A DNA stretch of 64,000 nucleotides from Phocoena phocoena (GCF_963924675.1 NC_089226.1:48439124-48503123), one strand, 5' to 3'. Shown: positions 32,956 to 44,745, numbered from the stretch's first letter. Notes: a model not told the origin generated them from the sequence alone. A program made the numbers and translations.

Positions 32956-33019
32956 TCATAGACTAAGGATCATGTTTATAACCATTAAAAGATAATTGAC
33001 CTGAAAAAGAGAGCATTAC

Positions 33020-33190
33020 ATGCAAGCATTGTGTTAGCCATCATTTCCTTTAATTCACACACCAGATGTACAGGCTGTGGTGTTAGCTCCTACTTTATGG
33101 TGAGGTTAACTTTGTCCAAAGTCACACAGGTAAAAAGTAGAAGAGCAGAAATTTGAATCTAAGTATTATGTCTGGATCCAAAGCCAATGT
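33020..33190 (-). repeat. MIR fragment
   Basis: 'gttagccatcatttcctttaattcacac', 'tttatggtgaggttaactttgtccaaagtcacacaggtaaaaagtag', 'gcagaaatttgaatctaag'. Confidence 0.75.
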
Positions 33191-33939
33191 TTATTTCACC
33201 ACATCAAATTAGATAAATAATTAAGAAAAGTTTTAACTAAAGAAATGCCAACCTCTCTACCCCACAAGTGAAATAACTTCCTGAATTCCAAGATCAGTTT
33301 GAATAATAAAGATGTGTCCCTTCTGAGAGGACCGGCACTTTAGGAATAGCTAGATTCATCTTGAATTATGAGTAGGTGAGGAGGCAGGGTATTGGTTAGT
33401 CCAGAGGACAACAATGGTTGGTCTTAAAAAAGAGTATCATTTTCTTTGTACGAGTACTTAGTGCCTTAGGCATATTGCCATAGTCCCTTAGTGGTCTAGA
33501 GTTTTCGACAAAAAGTAGAATCGTTACAGGGTCAGAGAGACAGATGGGACTGATGGAAGCAGCTTTGCAAATGATCGAGGTGTCTTGCCTAGAGGAAGTC
33601 TGGTAAGGAGGAGGAAAGAAGCTGACCAGAGCTTGAACAGAGGCTGCGACCATATGTCGAAACAGAGAGATCAAGGGACAGAGTGAAAAATGTTAATAAC
33701 ATGAAGAGAAGTGCAGAGTTGGAAATGGCTCTAAGTTTGCTGTTTTGGAAAGCTGATGATGTGCCTTCACCTAGTGTTGCTGGGCAACCAAGTTATGTCC
33801 ATGCGCAGGACCACCTGTTGACTCAGTAAGATGGCTCAGTTTGTAAGCTTCTATGACCGGCATATTTACTTGTATACACTCTCTGATATCAAATATTTTA
33901 TGTGAATAAATAACCCCAAATACAATATTTATGCCTTGT
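33191..33939. other. Unannotated stretch
   Basis: Unique sequence. A 92-codon minus-strand frame (33674-33396) has no recognised motif. Confidence 0.4.
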
Positions 33940-34155
33940 CACAAAGCGTGGGCTCTGGATCCAGACTGTCTAGGTTCAGATCCTGGTTTTACAACTTACT
34001 GTATTTATAACTGGGTCTCAGTTTCCTCCTCTATAAAATAAAAAATCACCATCACAATACCTTTTTTGGCTAAGAACGAAGATTAAATAACTTTAATACG
34101 TGTGAAATATTTAGAACAGGTCCTGGCATAAAATAAACTTTCAATAAATGTTGAC
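33940..34155 (+). repeat. MIR, nearly complete
   Basis: 'gcgtgggctctggatccagactgtctaggttcagatcctgg', 'actgggtctcagtttcctcctctataaaat', 'cgaagattaaataac', 'aggtcctggcataaaataaactttcaataaatgttgactatta'. The 'tgacct..aagttactt' middle is deleted. Confidence 0.85.
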
Positions 34156-34799
34156 TATTATAAGTAACTTTTCTTGCTTTTTCCTTTATTCTCAAATCTT
34201 TTGCCTGTCACTTATCACAATTCTGGAGATTATTTCTGAGATAATTCACCTTCACATAAATATTCATATTTTTTCTTTCCCCCTGTTTCCTGATTTCTTT
34301 CATTCTTGCCTATTAGTTTACAAAAACCTGTCTGATTAACTAGCTCTCTGGTCCATTTTGGAACCTAAAACATTGAGAAAGAGAACAAAAATGACCCAGA
34401 CTTCCTTGGAAAAAGCCAGGTGGGATCAGTCATCAGTCTCCACAATCCATGAAAACCCCCATACTGACATCAGAACTTCCACATCTCCATCAGCCTCTGC
34501 AGACACCTCTCATTACGTTTTCTTTCCTCCAGCATCAGTACTTGTTACAAAACATTATTCCTTATTTAACTGTATTGTCCTTTTTATTCTATTTTACTTA
34601 GCTACTCTTATTGGAGTCATTGCTGTTACTTCGGAATATTTTTTTCCCATTGCAAACAGATGATGTTTAAGCTATGCTTGAGGTGAATATATTGCTGTGG
34701 GCTAGCTTGGAAACTTAAGGGCCTTTTGTAACATCATCCTGTGAAATGTATATGCCTTATCCTGAACAGCTGACTCAAATAGGAACTTTCTTACATGTA
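34156..34799. other. Unannotated stretch
   Basis: A 101-codon plus-strand frame (34358-34663) starts charged and ends in a hydrophobic stretch that could be one membrane span. I see no family match, no splice signals and no start context of note. Treated as chance. Confidence 0.4.
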
Positions 34800-34970
34800 G
34801 ATGCATACTCTACATAGCCATATATTATCTTGTTGAACTCTCAACACTTATACAATAGGTACTGTTATTTCCATATTATACATAAAAAATATGGGCTCTA
34901 GAGTTTCAAATAACTTACCTAAATCACATAGCAGTCAGGACAGGAGAAGGAACTAGAGCCCATTTCTATT
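34800..34970 (-). repeat. MIR fragment
   Basis: 'actctcaacacttatacaataggtactgttatttccatatta', 'aaataacttacctaaatcacatagcag', 'aaggaactagagccc'. Confidence 0.65.
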
Positions 34971-35094
34971 CATTTTTTGTCCAGTACACCAGTCGCTCCT
35001 GCCATACACACACATTAGATCAGGGTATAAGTATGTATTTACAAATGAGAAGCCGGCTAGCTGTTAAATGTTAATGATGATGGTAGAAGTTACA

Positions 35095-35320
35095 AAGTTT
35101 TCAGGTATTAGTATGTGCCAGGCATCATCTTCAATGTATGATCTTTGTTAAGCCTCATAATAGTCATGAGGGATTAGACTTATCACCATGTACACATGTA
35201 GAAAATGATGCTCCTAGACGTGAGGAATGTGTCAAAGGTCACACCATCAGTGAGTAGCAGGATTGGAGTTAAAATTCAGTTCCGTTTGACTCTAAACTCC
35301 ACATTTTGATCACCTCCACA
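35095..35320 (-). repeat. MIR, nearly complete
   Basis: 'ggtattagtatgtgccaggcatcatcttcaatg', 'aagcctcataatagtcatgaggg', 'gtcaaaggtcacaccatcagtgagtagcaggattggag', 'ctctaaactccacatt'. Confidence 0.85.
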
Positions 35321-36275
35321 TTCTGCTTCTTTAATGGCTGGACAAAATGCATGCCTCCTCTCCCCGGCATGCCATGTTGAATCGCGGGTAGAGTAGACTG
35401 AAAACAGGCGTGGACTGCTGTTGCTCTTGTTTGTAAGTAAGATAACATCCAAGGAGAAAAATCAGAGCTGAACAGAAAGATGTGTGTGTCATGAGTTTAC
35501 ATCTGATTCACCAATCCTTGGGAACAGATGACATTGTGCAGAGTCTGAGAGAAAGGAACAGAAGTGCAGTGATGGAGTCCTGGGGTGATTCTCACCATCT
35601 GGATGTGGATGGAGGAAAAAGTGGTTGGCTGAGAGAGCCTGCTTTTCTGGGGAGTCTTTTAATGAATCCTCAGGGAGACAATTTGTTAGAAGTGAGCTTT
35701 TGCAACTCATTAGTTGCCTTGAAACTTAATGGCATTGGGCAGGTTTGGAATTTCTTCTTCAGTCCGTGGAGAGTTTTGCTTTGTATGAATATTAGCTTAG
35801 TGTTGTTCTGTCTGCAATTTGTACATGTGCTCTGAGTTAGCAGACTTTTTTTTAATGGTCAGAAATGATCTTCTGTAGAAATCTGAAAGATCTGTGTCAG
35901 ATTATAATGATTCTATGCAGGAATGTTATCACAAGGAATGATTTGTAAGTAGTTCTAATTTCTAGGTAATAGATTTTTTTCTCCTGTTTGGTCACTAGAG
36001 AAATATTACCTTTTTTATTGTTTTTTCTTATAATAATGCCTTCACTGGCTTAAGAGGAGCCAACAGATTTATTTAATGGCTCCCCAAATCATTTGTAGTC
36101 AACAAGAGAGTTCCAGACTGTGAAGTTCTAAACTTCTCTCATAAATAGGTATAAGTGAAACTACTAGAATGCCCTGAAATGCACCCATCTTGGGGATGCC
36201 CTGACTGATTGAATACAATCCAAAAAGAAATCACAGCAGACTCATTTTCCCACATTTACACAACCTACTTTAATG
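35321..36275. other. Unannotated stretch
   Basis: Unique sequence. A 117-codon plus-strand frame (35482-35835) is the longest non-repeat open frame in this part. It has mixed composition and no domain I can name. Overlapping minus-strand frames argue against selection on it. Confidence 0.4.
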
Positions 36276-36288
36276 AAAACCTTAACCG

Positions 36289-36415
36289 GGGACTTCCCTG
36301 GCAGTCCAGTGGTTAAGACTCCAGGCTTCCACTGCCGGGGGCCCAGGTTTGATCCCTGATCCCAAACTAAGATCCTGCATGCCACGCAGTGTGGCCAAAA
36401 AAAAAAAAAAAAAGA
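36289..36415 (+). mobile_element. CHR-type SINE, short form, perfect target duplication
   Basis: 'gggacttccctggcagtccagtggttaagactcc' to 'cacgcagtgtggcc' plus an A-tail from 36397. AAAACCTTAACCG occurs exactly at 36276-36288 and 36416-36428, a 13-bp perfect target-site duplication. Lacks the GC-rich body of the long form. Confidence 0.95.
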
Positions 36416-36499
36416 AAAACCTTAACCGAAATCGTTAGGATTCCACCCTTTGAGATTTAGCCATGCACCTAAGTTTTTCTTCCTATTATTACAAAATTC

Positions 36500-37078
36500 T
36501 TGGCATGTTTTTTCAAATACACATCTGATCAGATGTGAAGGGCTTAAAACCCTTCAATGGATTCCAGCCACTCTTGGGATAAAATCCATAATTCTTTTTA
36601 TGACCTCCAGAGTCCTTCATGATCTTTCTCCCACCTCTCTGTGTTTACCTCCTGTCACCGCCCCCACTCACGCTTTTACAAAGCCCCTTTCTGCAGCAGG
36701 GTTCTGCCACATGCTGTTCCATCTGCCTGGAACATCCTTCCCTGTTCTCTTCACATCCTCCCCTGTTCTCTTCACGTCCTCATTTGCTCCTACCCTTTAA
36801 GTCTCAGGCCTTTCATTATATTCTGTCATAATACTCTCTTTCCTTGAGCAAGTATTGCAGTCTAATTAAATAATGATTTGCTAATAAGTACACTATGTTT
36901 ATGTCTGTCACCCCTACTAGACTAAGGATAAGGACCACTTCTGTAATTCACGCCTGTATTTGCAGCATGTAGTACAGAATCAGGTACATCATTGGTCACA
37001 CACAATGTTTTATGAATTAGTTGATATATCAGGCACTTAGAAGAGTGTCTGGCATAGAGTAAGTGCTCCTACTTAAAT
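36500..37078 (+). repeat. L2 LINE 3' end, long copy
   Basis: Near-continuous L2 order: 'cacatctgatcagatg', 'aaacccttcaatggattccagccac', 'gggataaaatccataattc', 'gttctgccacatgctgttccatctgcctggaacatccttccc', 'cccctactagactaaggataaggacc', and the 'gcatagagtaagtgctc' tail. It accounts for three overlapping open frames at 36450-36847. Confidence 0.88.
36740..36781 (+). repeat. 21-bp tandem duplication inside L2
   Basis: CCCTGTTCTCTTCACATCCTC (36740-36760) is followed directly by the same unit with one change (A to G) at 36761-36781. Confidence 0.95.
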
Positions 37079-37086
37079 TAGATTAA

Positions 37087-38172
37087 TTTTTTTTTAATTT
37101 TAATTTTTTGAAGTATAGTTGACTTACAATATGTATTATATTAGTTTCAGGTGTACACATAGTGATTTGAAATTTTTATGGATTACACACCATAACAAGT
37201 TATTACAGTATTATTAACTATATTCCCTGTGCTGTACATTACATCCCTATAACTTATTTATTTTATAAATGACAATTTGTACCTTTTAATTGCCTCTATC
37301 TTTTTCACCTGTTTTCTCATCCCCCTCCCCCTAGCAACCACTTATTTGTTCTCTGTATCTGTGAGTCTGTTTCTGTTTTGTTATATTTGTTTTTTTGTAT
37401 TGTTTTTGAGATTCCACATGTAAGTGAAAACATATAGTATTTGTCTTTTTGTCTGACTTATTTCATTCAGCATAATACTCTCCAGGTCCATCCATGTGAT
37501 TGCAAATGGCAAGATTTTCATTCATTTTATGGCTGAGTAATATTCATTGCATATACACCACATCTTCTTTATCTATTCATCTGCTAATGGATACTTAGGT
37601 TACTTCTATATCTTGGTTGTTGTAAATAATACTATAATGAACATTGAGGTGCATATATTTTTTTTGAATTCGTGTTTTTGAGTTTTGTTGGTTAAATACC
37701 CAGGAGTGGAATTGCTGGATTGTGTGGTAGTTCTATCTTTTAAATTTTTGAGGAACCTCTGTACTGTTCTCCATAGTGGCTGCACCAATTTACATTCCCA
37801 CCAAAAGTGCACCAGGGTTCCCTTTTCTTCACATCTTCACCAACATTTATTATTTTCTTGCCTTTTTGATGATACCCATTCTAACAGGTGTGAGGTGATA
37901 TCTCATTGTGGTTTTGATTTGCATTTCCCTGATGATTAGTGATGCCAAGTATCTTTTCTTGTGCCTGTTGGCCAACTGTATGTCTTCTTTGGAAAAATGC
38001 CTGTTCAGGTTCTCTGCCCATTTTTTAATCAAATTCTTCATTTTTTTGCCATTGAATTGTATGAGGTATTTATATATTTTGGGTATTAACCCCTATTGGA
38101 CATATCATTTGGAAATATCTTCTCCCGTTGAGCAGGTTGCCTTTTCGTTTTGTTGATGGCTTCTTTTGTTGT
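37087..38172 (-). mobile_element. 5'-truncated L1 3' end
   Basis: Minus orientation: the 3' UTR at the left, then the ORF2 C-terminal region with [20 protein letters not shown] codons on the minus strand at 37812-37780 and further pieces up to 38041. Frames are broken. It sits directly behind the L2 tail at 37078. No clear target duplication, and more diverged than the L1s at 29105 and 45201. Confidence 0.88.
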
Positions 38173-38194
38173 AGTACATGTTGATAAAAGGGTC

Positions 38195-38325
38195 TTGGAT
38201 AGTGATAGAGGGCCTTGCGTCCCAGTTGTAGCTCTGCTATGTGGTCTTTGGAGTGTCATCTCATCTTTCTGGACTTCAGTTTCCTTGCCTTTACAAGGAT
38301 TTCTTTAGAAATTTCATTTTTAAAA
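38195..38325 (+). repeat. MIR fragment
   Basis: 'cccagttgtagctctgctatgtggtctttggagtgtcatctcatctttctggacttcagtttccttgcctttacaagg'-type order, broken into shorter phrases by divergence. Confidence 0.75.
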
Positions 38326-38515
38326 AAATCCCTGGAAACACAGGTTCCCTTAAAAGCCAACGTAAAGGGGAAAGAGAAAGAGCTGGTTTATTATCAAGTT
38401 AATGTTATTTTTTCAGGTTTCCAGCCTTTCTATCTGAAGTATTCTCCACATCTAGGGTGGTCCTTCATCTTCTAGATACAGAGAGCCAAACCATCATCAA
38501 AATTATTCTCACTGG

Positions 38516-38731
38516 GGGCTTCCCTGGTGGCACAGTGGTTGAGAGTCCGCCTGCCGATGCAGGGGACACGGGTTCGTGCCCCAGTCTGGGAGGATCCCAC
38601 ATGCTGCGGAGCAGCTGGGCCCGTGAGCCATGGCCGCTGAGCCTGCGCGTCCGGAACCTGTGCTCCGCAGCGGGAGACGCCACGGCAGTGAGAGGCTCGT
38701 GTACCGCAAAATAAAAAAAAAAAGTTAAAAA
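38516..38731 (+). mobile_element. CHR-type SINE, long form
   Basis: Head 'ggcttccctggtggcacagtgg', tRNA-like box 'gggttcgtgcc', GC-rich body, and 'gagaggctcgtgtaccgc' followed by an A-rich tail. A 17-bp target duplication with one mismatch (AAAATTATTCTCACTGG at 38499-38515, AAAATTATTCTCATTGG at 38732-38748). Confidence 0.95.
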
Positions 38732-39368
38732 AAAATTATTCTCATTGGAAAGGCTCTTATATCGTTTATTGAGTTCAATGAATAACTCTCATCTTCCCTC
38801 TCTGGTTTCAGTATCAGTTGAGAAACATATCAGCAGGAGGAGAACTATCATAGCATCTTTGTTACTGGTAGAGGACAAATTGGAGGATGTAGCTCTTATG
38901 TGAGATTCAAATGGAGCTGCTGTCTTTCTACCACTGTAACTCGATGGTGGAACAATCTACTCAAGGGACACAGAATCTTCAGAAGAGACACACATACCCA
39001 GGAACCTACCTCTCACTGATTTGGGTGGAGTAGGGAAGAGAAAAAGGCCAAATTCCCTGTGCACAACACCTTTGGCAAATAACTGTTCAGTCAGGGAACC
39101 TGGACTGATAGCCATCATCCAGTAACTCAATCTTCCTCTGTGAAAAGGAGTAAGAAGAGGACAGTGAGCTTGGACTGTTTGACTCTGGGGGAAGGGACAA
39201 AATATTTTTACTTTAAATGTCAGTTATTCAGTAAATTTCAATTAGGGATTAGGCAGTTTCTAGAAATAAGCAAAGTGAACCTGTTCCAGGCAGCTGGTAC
39301 CATGGGAACCAGAAAATGCATTTGAGGGGTTTTATTTGGTTGGTTTGTTTTTTGTAAACTAGAGCCAA

Positions 39369-39391
39369 ATATATATATATATATATATATA
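39369..39391. repeat. (AT)n microsatellite
   Basis: About eleven uninterrupted AT units in unique sequence. Confidence 0.95.
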
Positions 39392-40561
39392 GCCCAGGAG
39401 CACCAGGCTCCTGGTAACAAGCAGTCCAGGTTTCCCTGGGGCATTTGGGTTTTAAGCTTCCAGTTGTGGAATGTCAGGACTTAACTTATTCAAAGGCATC
39501 TTAGAGCCCCTGGGAAAGATTGTTGGCTTGGGGAGCCTTCCTGGAGCTTCTGATATTATTCCCTAAGTTCAGTGTTACCTCCCTAGGAGACAAAACCTGG
39601 TCCTTAGAGCCATTGTCATATTTATATCTTCTCTTTTCTAATTTCTTTTAGGTTTTTACCTCAAGAAGCTTATTTTCATGACTAGTTTCAGTAAGGCAGT
39701 GGAATGCATGTGGTGTTTTCTAAAGCAGTTGCCATAATACTGTGAATCTTTTGAGAGTTTGTGTATAGTTATTTGTGTGTCTATGTATTTGCATATACAT
39801 ATATTCATATTTATAGCTCTTCAGGTATGTAAACATAAATACAGTGCCACGTATGTGTGTGTCTTAACTCAGGGAGACTTAGCCAACAAGCAGGCTGCAA
39901 CTTTCCCCTCATATGATTGGCAATTAGAGGAGAGAGACCAGGGTTCCAGGAGCTAAGCCAGCTGTGTGGCTAGTTCCCGAGGAGAAAGGTCAGCCTGGCA
40001 GTGTCCAAAGAGGCACAATGAATTTGACATTGTTACCTAAGGAGGTGTAATCTAGGAGGTAGTAGTTGGCCAAGGAGTCTAAGTAGCACTAATATTGAAA
40101 TTCAGGTAGTCAGTTAATTCATTCATCCTTTGAGAATAAGAACTCAGACAGGTATTGGAAATCTAGGCAACAAAATCAAGACCCTGGACAGAGGGGGCTG
40201 CAGCATTGGACTGGATCACAGAGTATCTACCTAGCAGGTCAGGTTTATTTCTGGTCTCCAGTTGTAGCTTTGTGCAAACAAGGAAAAGGAAGCAGAAGGC
40301 CAGATGTTATATTCTGGGCTTATGCCGTAGAGGTCGAAGGAAGGTTCTCCCTTGGGAAGCCTCCATAAATCCAGGGGTTTTCCAGAATACACATTTAGTG
40401 ACAGTACAACTTAATTGATTAGCTGGTGGGGAAAAGACATCGTTATATGGACAGCCTTATTCAAGCTTGGCTCAGATGCTAGGCGAGGTGGAGTCTGAAG
40501 TCAGGACCTTAGAGATGAGAGGTGAGTCCCTGTAAAGAAAGTGAAGGTACATATGCGTGTA

Positions 40562-40590
40562 TACACACACACACACGCACACACAAACAC
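40562..40590 (+). repeat. (AC)n microsatellite, imperfect
   Basis: AC repeats interrupted by one GC and one AA. Confidence 0.9.
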
Positions 40591-41877
40591 GTAGTATTCA
40601 CATGTATGTGAACACAGAATCATGTGTTACAGTTGTGAAGATTAACTCAGAGCTGGTTTCTGTCCTTATATTGTCAAAGGCTGAAAGGAGATCAATGAGA
40701 AGTTGCAAATGAACTTTTGGTATTCCTGAAAGATCTCTCTTATCCCATCCAGTGGGATAGAGCATATCAGTATGGTCACATGTGGCTTGTGTAGAATATT
40801 GTCCAGGGATATCTGGACCTATAATGTAAAAAGAAAATGCAGTTTTACTAGCAGGTTGAAGAAATGTATGAGTCTGCAGTTAGCAGGAAAGAAGAGCAAC
40901 GCTTTAGAAGGCAGGATAAACTACCACGGTGCCTGTTACTTAGTAAGAAGAGTCAATAAATACTTATTGAATAACTTATATTTTGTTCATCCATGTGGTG
41001 TCATGATCATGATAAGTTTTCCTAGAGGGAAAAAATATCTTGAAGACTTATGGAAATTAAGCTTTTTAATCAAGTGGACTGTGTGAAGAACTGTCACCAA
41101 TCAGAAAGTGACCTAGGGTCACACATATTTCCCTGATAGAGTTTGCTGTTGAATACAGTACCACCATGAACAAATAAGCTAGTCTTCATGAAAAAGAATT
41201 CAGAAAGATGGAAAAATTTAGAAGGGCATATGTCACTGTCACTATTATGCACCGCTCTGTTTTTAACTTCAGTTTTCAACAAATTTGCCCAGGGGTTAAC
41301 CCTAGAGCATGTATATCTTGTAGCCATTATCCTTTACCTCTTGTGGACTCTGCTGCTCATTGGCAAGCAAGTGAGGAAAAGAACTGATGATTCAGGGTCT
41401 GGGCCTAAGGCCAAAGCTAATTAACTCTGGAAGTAAATGAAAGCTGTTACCCGTGTTCCTCAGAACAGAGCAAACCAATATTTGTATTTTTTGCTGTCCC
41501 TAGGCTGATGGTGCTTTGGTTGTGGTGGATAAATTGTAGGTAGCGTGGCTTTCAACATAAATTGATAGGTGTAGAATAATAGATGAGGAGGTATCCATAA
41601 ATTATTTCTTTTAACATCTTACAGACTCCTATATTAGTTAAGGAGATACACTTATTTTGAAATATACGTAATACAGTAATTTTTCTAATCTCAGTTCAAA
41701 TTTTCTTCCAGTTCTTCCCCAGAAGATTTCCTATTCCTAACTGTCACAGCCTTCTCTGCTTGAATGGGATTTTTTTTTTTTTTTAGGACCTAGGGATTTT
41801 GGTGACTTTTAAGGGATTTTAGGTATTTTTTTGTTTGTAGGTTAAGACATTTTAAAAAATTTCCACCTAATCCGGAT

Positions 41878-42055
41878 AATAATGCCACAATTTATTGAAC
41901 ACTTAGCAATATGCTAGGCACTTATTCATAATATCTATAATCACCTTACCCATCCTGTAATGTAGGCTCCATTTTGATGGGAGGAAACAGGTTGCATTTG
42001 GCAGAGTCAGGATTCAAATTCAGGTCTGGCTGTAAAGTCCATGCTACTTCTCTAA
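41878..42055 (-). repeat. MIR, nearly complete
   Basis: 'tttattgaacacttagcaatatgctaggcac', 'tcaccttacccatcctgtaatgtagg', 'gcagagtcaggattcaaattcaggtctggctg'. Confidence 0.85.
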
Positions 42056-42059
42056 ATTA

Positions 42060-42375
42060 GTTGGGATTAGGTTCAGCTGAATATAGATTAACCCCCAAAT
42101 AATATTAATTAAATAATTTTTATTTTTCTGTCACGTAGAACAAATTCAAAGGAAGGTATCTCCAACACTGTCGGAATCTCTCCCTGCTCTACTATCCTAG
42201 CCTGTACTTTCCTTCTCCAAAATCATGTCATGGCTCAGGATGTCCACTGAGACTTCAACTACCAGATTTGCATTCCGGTTGGCAGGGAAGAATTAGAGGG
42301 GCTGGCAAAAGTGGTGTCTCAGGTGCCTGTCTCCATTTTAAGGAACTTTTTCTGGAAGTCCTGTCCATCGATTTT
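42060..42375 (-). mobile_element. MLT1-like MaLR LTR fragment
   Basis: In reverse: 'ttaacccccaaataatatt', 'tttatttttctgtcacgtagaac', 'tccactgagacttcaac', 'gcattccggttggcagggaag', 'ttttaaggaactttttctggaag'. The same family appears at 51190, 56478 and 62120. Confidence 0.55.
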
Positions 42376-42389
42376 CACTTACTTATGAC

Positions 42390-42470
42390 TTATTCATATT
42401 TATAACTCCAACACCTAGAATAGTTCCTGGCACAGTGAATGAACAGATGGATGGAAATGAGTGAATATGA
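42390..42470 (+). repeat. L2 LINE 3' tail
   Basis: 'tattcatatttataactccaacacctagaatagttcctggcacagtgaatgaac'. Confidence 0.6.
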
Positions 42471-42699
42471 GACTTAAACTTATAAAAGCCCAAGACATAG
42501 TTAAGACAACCTCAGATGTGTTGGCTTTTCATTCTGCTAGATGTGACTCTCTCTCTCCGTCTTTCTCTTTCTCTCTGTCTACCCTCTTTTCTCAACACAT
42601 AGATACACCATCTGGCTCTTTCCAACTCATTGTTTAGGTTTTGACTGACTCAGAACTCTCTCAGAGAAGATTTCTCTGTCCTTTTGAAAGATATAATTT

Positions 42700-42895
42700 G
42701 TCTAAGCACCCCATTTGGTTTAACATAGCATCTTCCATTTAGTCTTATCAAAGCAGCTTCCACATTTTATTAGTTTTATTGCAATGAGCTGCTTAAAATA
42801 AGGACCTTGATTTGTTCACCATTATGTCATTAGCATTTGGAATCAAGTCCAGAATACAACTGGTGTGCAGTTAATATTTACTGAAAATATGGGGG
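42700..42895 (+). repeat. L2 LINE 3' tail
   Basis: 'ttattgcaatgagctgcttaaaataaggaccttgatttgttcaccattatgtcattagc' then 'gaatacaactggtgtgcagttaatatttactg'. Followed directly by the L1 insertion site. Confidence 0.6.
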
Positions 42896-42918
42896 ATATT
42901 CAAATGAGGTTCTGGATG

Positions 42919-43230
42919 CTATCATCAAAAAGACCACAAATAACAAATGTTGGAGAGGATGTGGGAAAAAGGGAACCCTTGTGCACTGTTGGTGGGAATG
43001 TAAATTGGTACAGCCACTATGGAAAACAGGATGGAGGTTTCTTAAAAAACTAAAAGTAGAACTACCATACAATCCAGCTATTTCACTCCTGGGTACTTAT
43101 TCAAAGAAAACAAAAACACTCATTTAAAAAGAAACATGCATCCCAATGTTCATAGCAGCGTTATTTACAATAGCCAAGATATGGAAGCAACCTAAGTGTC
43201 TATCAACAGATGAATGGATAAAGAAAAGGT

Positions 43231-43278
<48 letters not shown>

Positions 43279-43722
43279 AAATGGAATACTAGTCAGCCAT
43301 AAAAAAGAATGAAAATTTGCCATTTGCAACAACATGAATGAACCTGAGGGGTATTAACGCTTAGTGAAATGTCAGATAGAGAAAGACAAATACTGTATAT
43401 TATCACTTACAGGCAGAATCTAAAAAGTAAAGCAAACAAATGAATATAACAAAATAGAGAGACTCATAGATATAGAGAACAAACTAGTTGTTATGAGTGG
43501 GGATAAAGAAGGGGGGAGGGACAAGATAGTGCTAGGGGATTAAGTGGTACAAGCTACTATGTATAAAATAAATAAGCTACGAGAATATATGTACAGCACA
43601 GGGATTATAGCCAATATGTTATAATAACTTTAACTGGAGTATAATCTGTAAAATTTTTAATCATTGTGTTGTACACCTGAAACTAATATAATATTGTAAA
43701 TCAACTATACCTCAACTTAAGA
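42919..43722 (+). mobile_element. 5'-truncated L1 3' end with 17-bp perfect target duplication
   Basis: Contains the ORF2 C-terminal region ('gggaacccttgtgcactgttggtggg') and the 3' UTR ending 'atattgtaaatcaactatacctcaactt'. AAATGAGGTTCTGGATG occurs exactly at 42902-42918 and 43723-43739. The 3' end has almost no A-tail, as in L1MA-type copies. Reading frames are short. Confidence 0.95.
43232..43275 (+). repeat. (GT)n microsatellite inside L1
   Basis: About 22 uninterrupted GT units inside the L1 where the consensus has only a short 'gatgtggtatatata' motif, so the array expanded after insertion. A likely length-variable locus. Confidence 0.97.
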
Positions 43723-43739
43723 AAATGAGGTTCTGGATG

Positions 43740-44518
43740 ATTAACAAACTTCTCTAAAATCACAGAAGTTGATATGGGCCTAAGTCTCTGCCTTTGAAGT
43801 CTATATTCCATCAAGGAAGGACAAAGATACAAATTCAGGAGGACAAAACCAAACCAAAACAAAACATCTAATTTCATAAATCTGTTTGAAGCCTGCTGTC
43901 TTTTCCTCACTAAGTTACTATAGCCACTTTTGAGTTTCTTCTCAGAGTAGTGATTGACTCAGATGAATGTTCAGAAGTCAGGATTAAACCAAGGGGGGAA
44001 GCCAACACTAGTCATTGAAAAAGTGGTAAAATTTGCCCCGCTGTGCCTGCAAAATAATTCATAATTACTACAGAATTTTCTGTATAAGCCACCTTTTATT
44101 TCATTCTTTTTTTCTCTGCCGAGGACTCATGTACATGGGCAATAGCCAAGACAAAAATGTCATTCTTTTTGGCAAAGAGAGGAATTTTCAGTGTTTATAT
44201 GAAAATGGGTCCTCCAGGCAGAAGGCTGTACAGCTCATCCCCCCAGACCTGTCATCTTGCTCCTCTAACTGTAGGGCATTTATACAGTTAGAGCGTCTTC
44301 AGTGACACTGCTGCTCCAAGGTCAAGAGCGGCATTGTCCCACGTGCAGCCCTTAAGTGTGGAAAGATGGTGATAGGGCTCCCCTGATGTAGCATTTGGCT
44401 TTTTAACCTACAGAGCATACACTGTACGGATGTGTGGCCTCGTGCCAATAACATAAAACCCAAGATAGTCATGGCAAGTCACTGTTGTTAAAGGCTTGCT
44501 GAGAGGAGATTACAAATT
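43740..44518. other. Unannotated stretch
   Basis: Unique sequence. A plus-strand frame at 44033-44305 (90 codons) is cysteine-rich near the start without a recognisable pattern. Confidence 0.4.
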
Positions 44519-44532
44519 TGTAATCTTCTTCT

Positions 44533-44535
44533 TTT

Positions 44536-44569
<34 letters not shown>

Positions 44570-44745
44570 GTTACACGGGCCTCTCACTGTTCTGGCCTCT
44601 CCCATTGCGGAGCGCAGGCTCAATGGCCATGGCTCACGGGCCCAGCCGCTCCATGGCAGGTGGGATCTTCCTGGACCGGGGCACGATCCCATGTCCCCTG
44701 CATCGGCATGCGGACTCTCAACCACTGCACCACCAGGGAAGCCCA
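44533..44745 (-). mobile_element. CHR-type SINE, long form with 13-bp deletion
   Basis: Reverse orientation with a long T-run (44538-44568). A 14-bp target duplication with one mismatch flanks it (TGTAATCTTCTTCT at 44519-44532, TGTAATCTTTTTCT at 44746-44759). Compared with its siblings, one of two CAGGCTC copies and the spacer between them are lost, consistent with deletion between direct repeats. Confidence 0.94.

Larger units (their letters stand above)
38749..41877. other. Three-kilobase stretch without dispersed repeats
   Basis: Apart from two microsatellites I recognise no interspersed repeat here, the longest such stretch in the window. A plus-strand frame at 41188-41424 (78 codons) has a leucine-rich hydrophobic run and a charged tail but no upstream exon signals. 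40772-41086 has another 104-codon frame without motif. 39950-40520 is slightly GC-richer. Confidence 0.45.

Noticed and set aside
35482..35835. 117-codon plus-strand frame as a possible exon
   Set aside because: Composition is unremarkable, with overlapping open frames on the other strand and no splice signals of note.
36450..36847. Three overlapping plus-strand frames rich in proline, serine and leucine
   Set aside because: They are translations of the pyrimidine-rich L2 3' end.
41188..41424. 78-codon frame with a hydrophobic segment and charged tail, like a small membrane protein
   Set aside because: No family match from memory, a stop just upstream, no splice or promoter context. One such frame is expected by chance in 64 kb.
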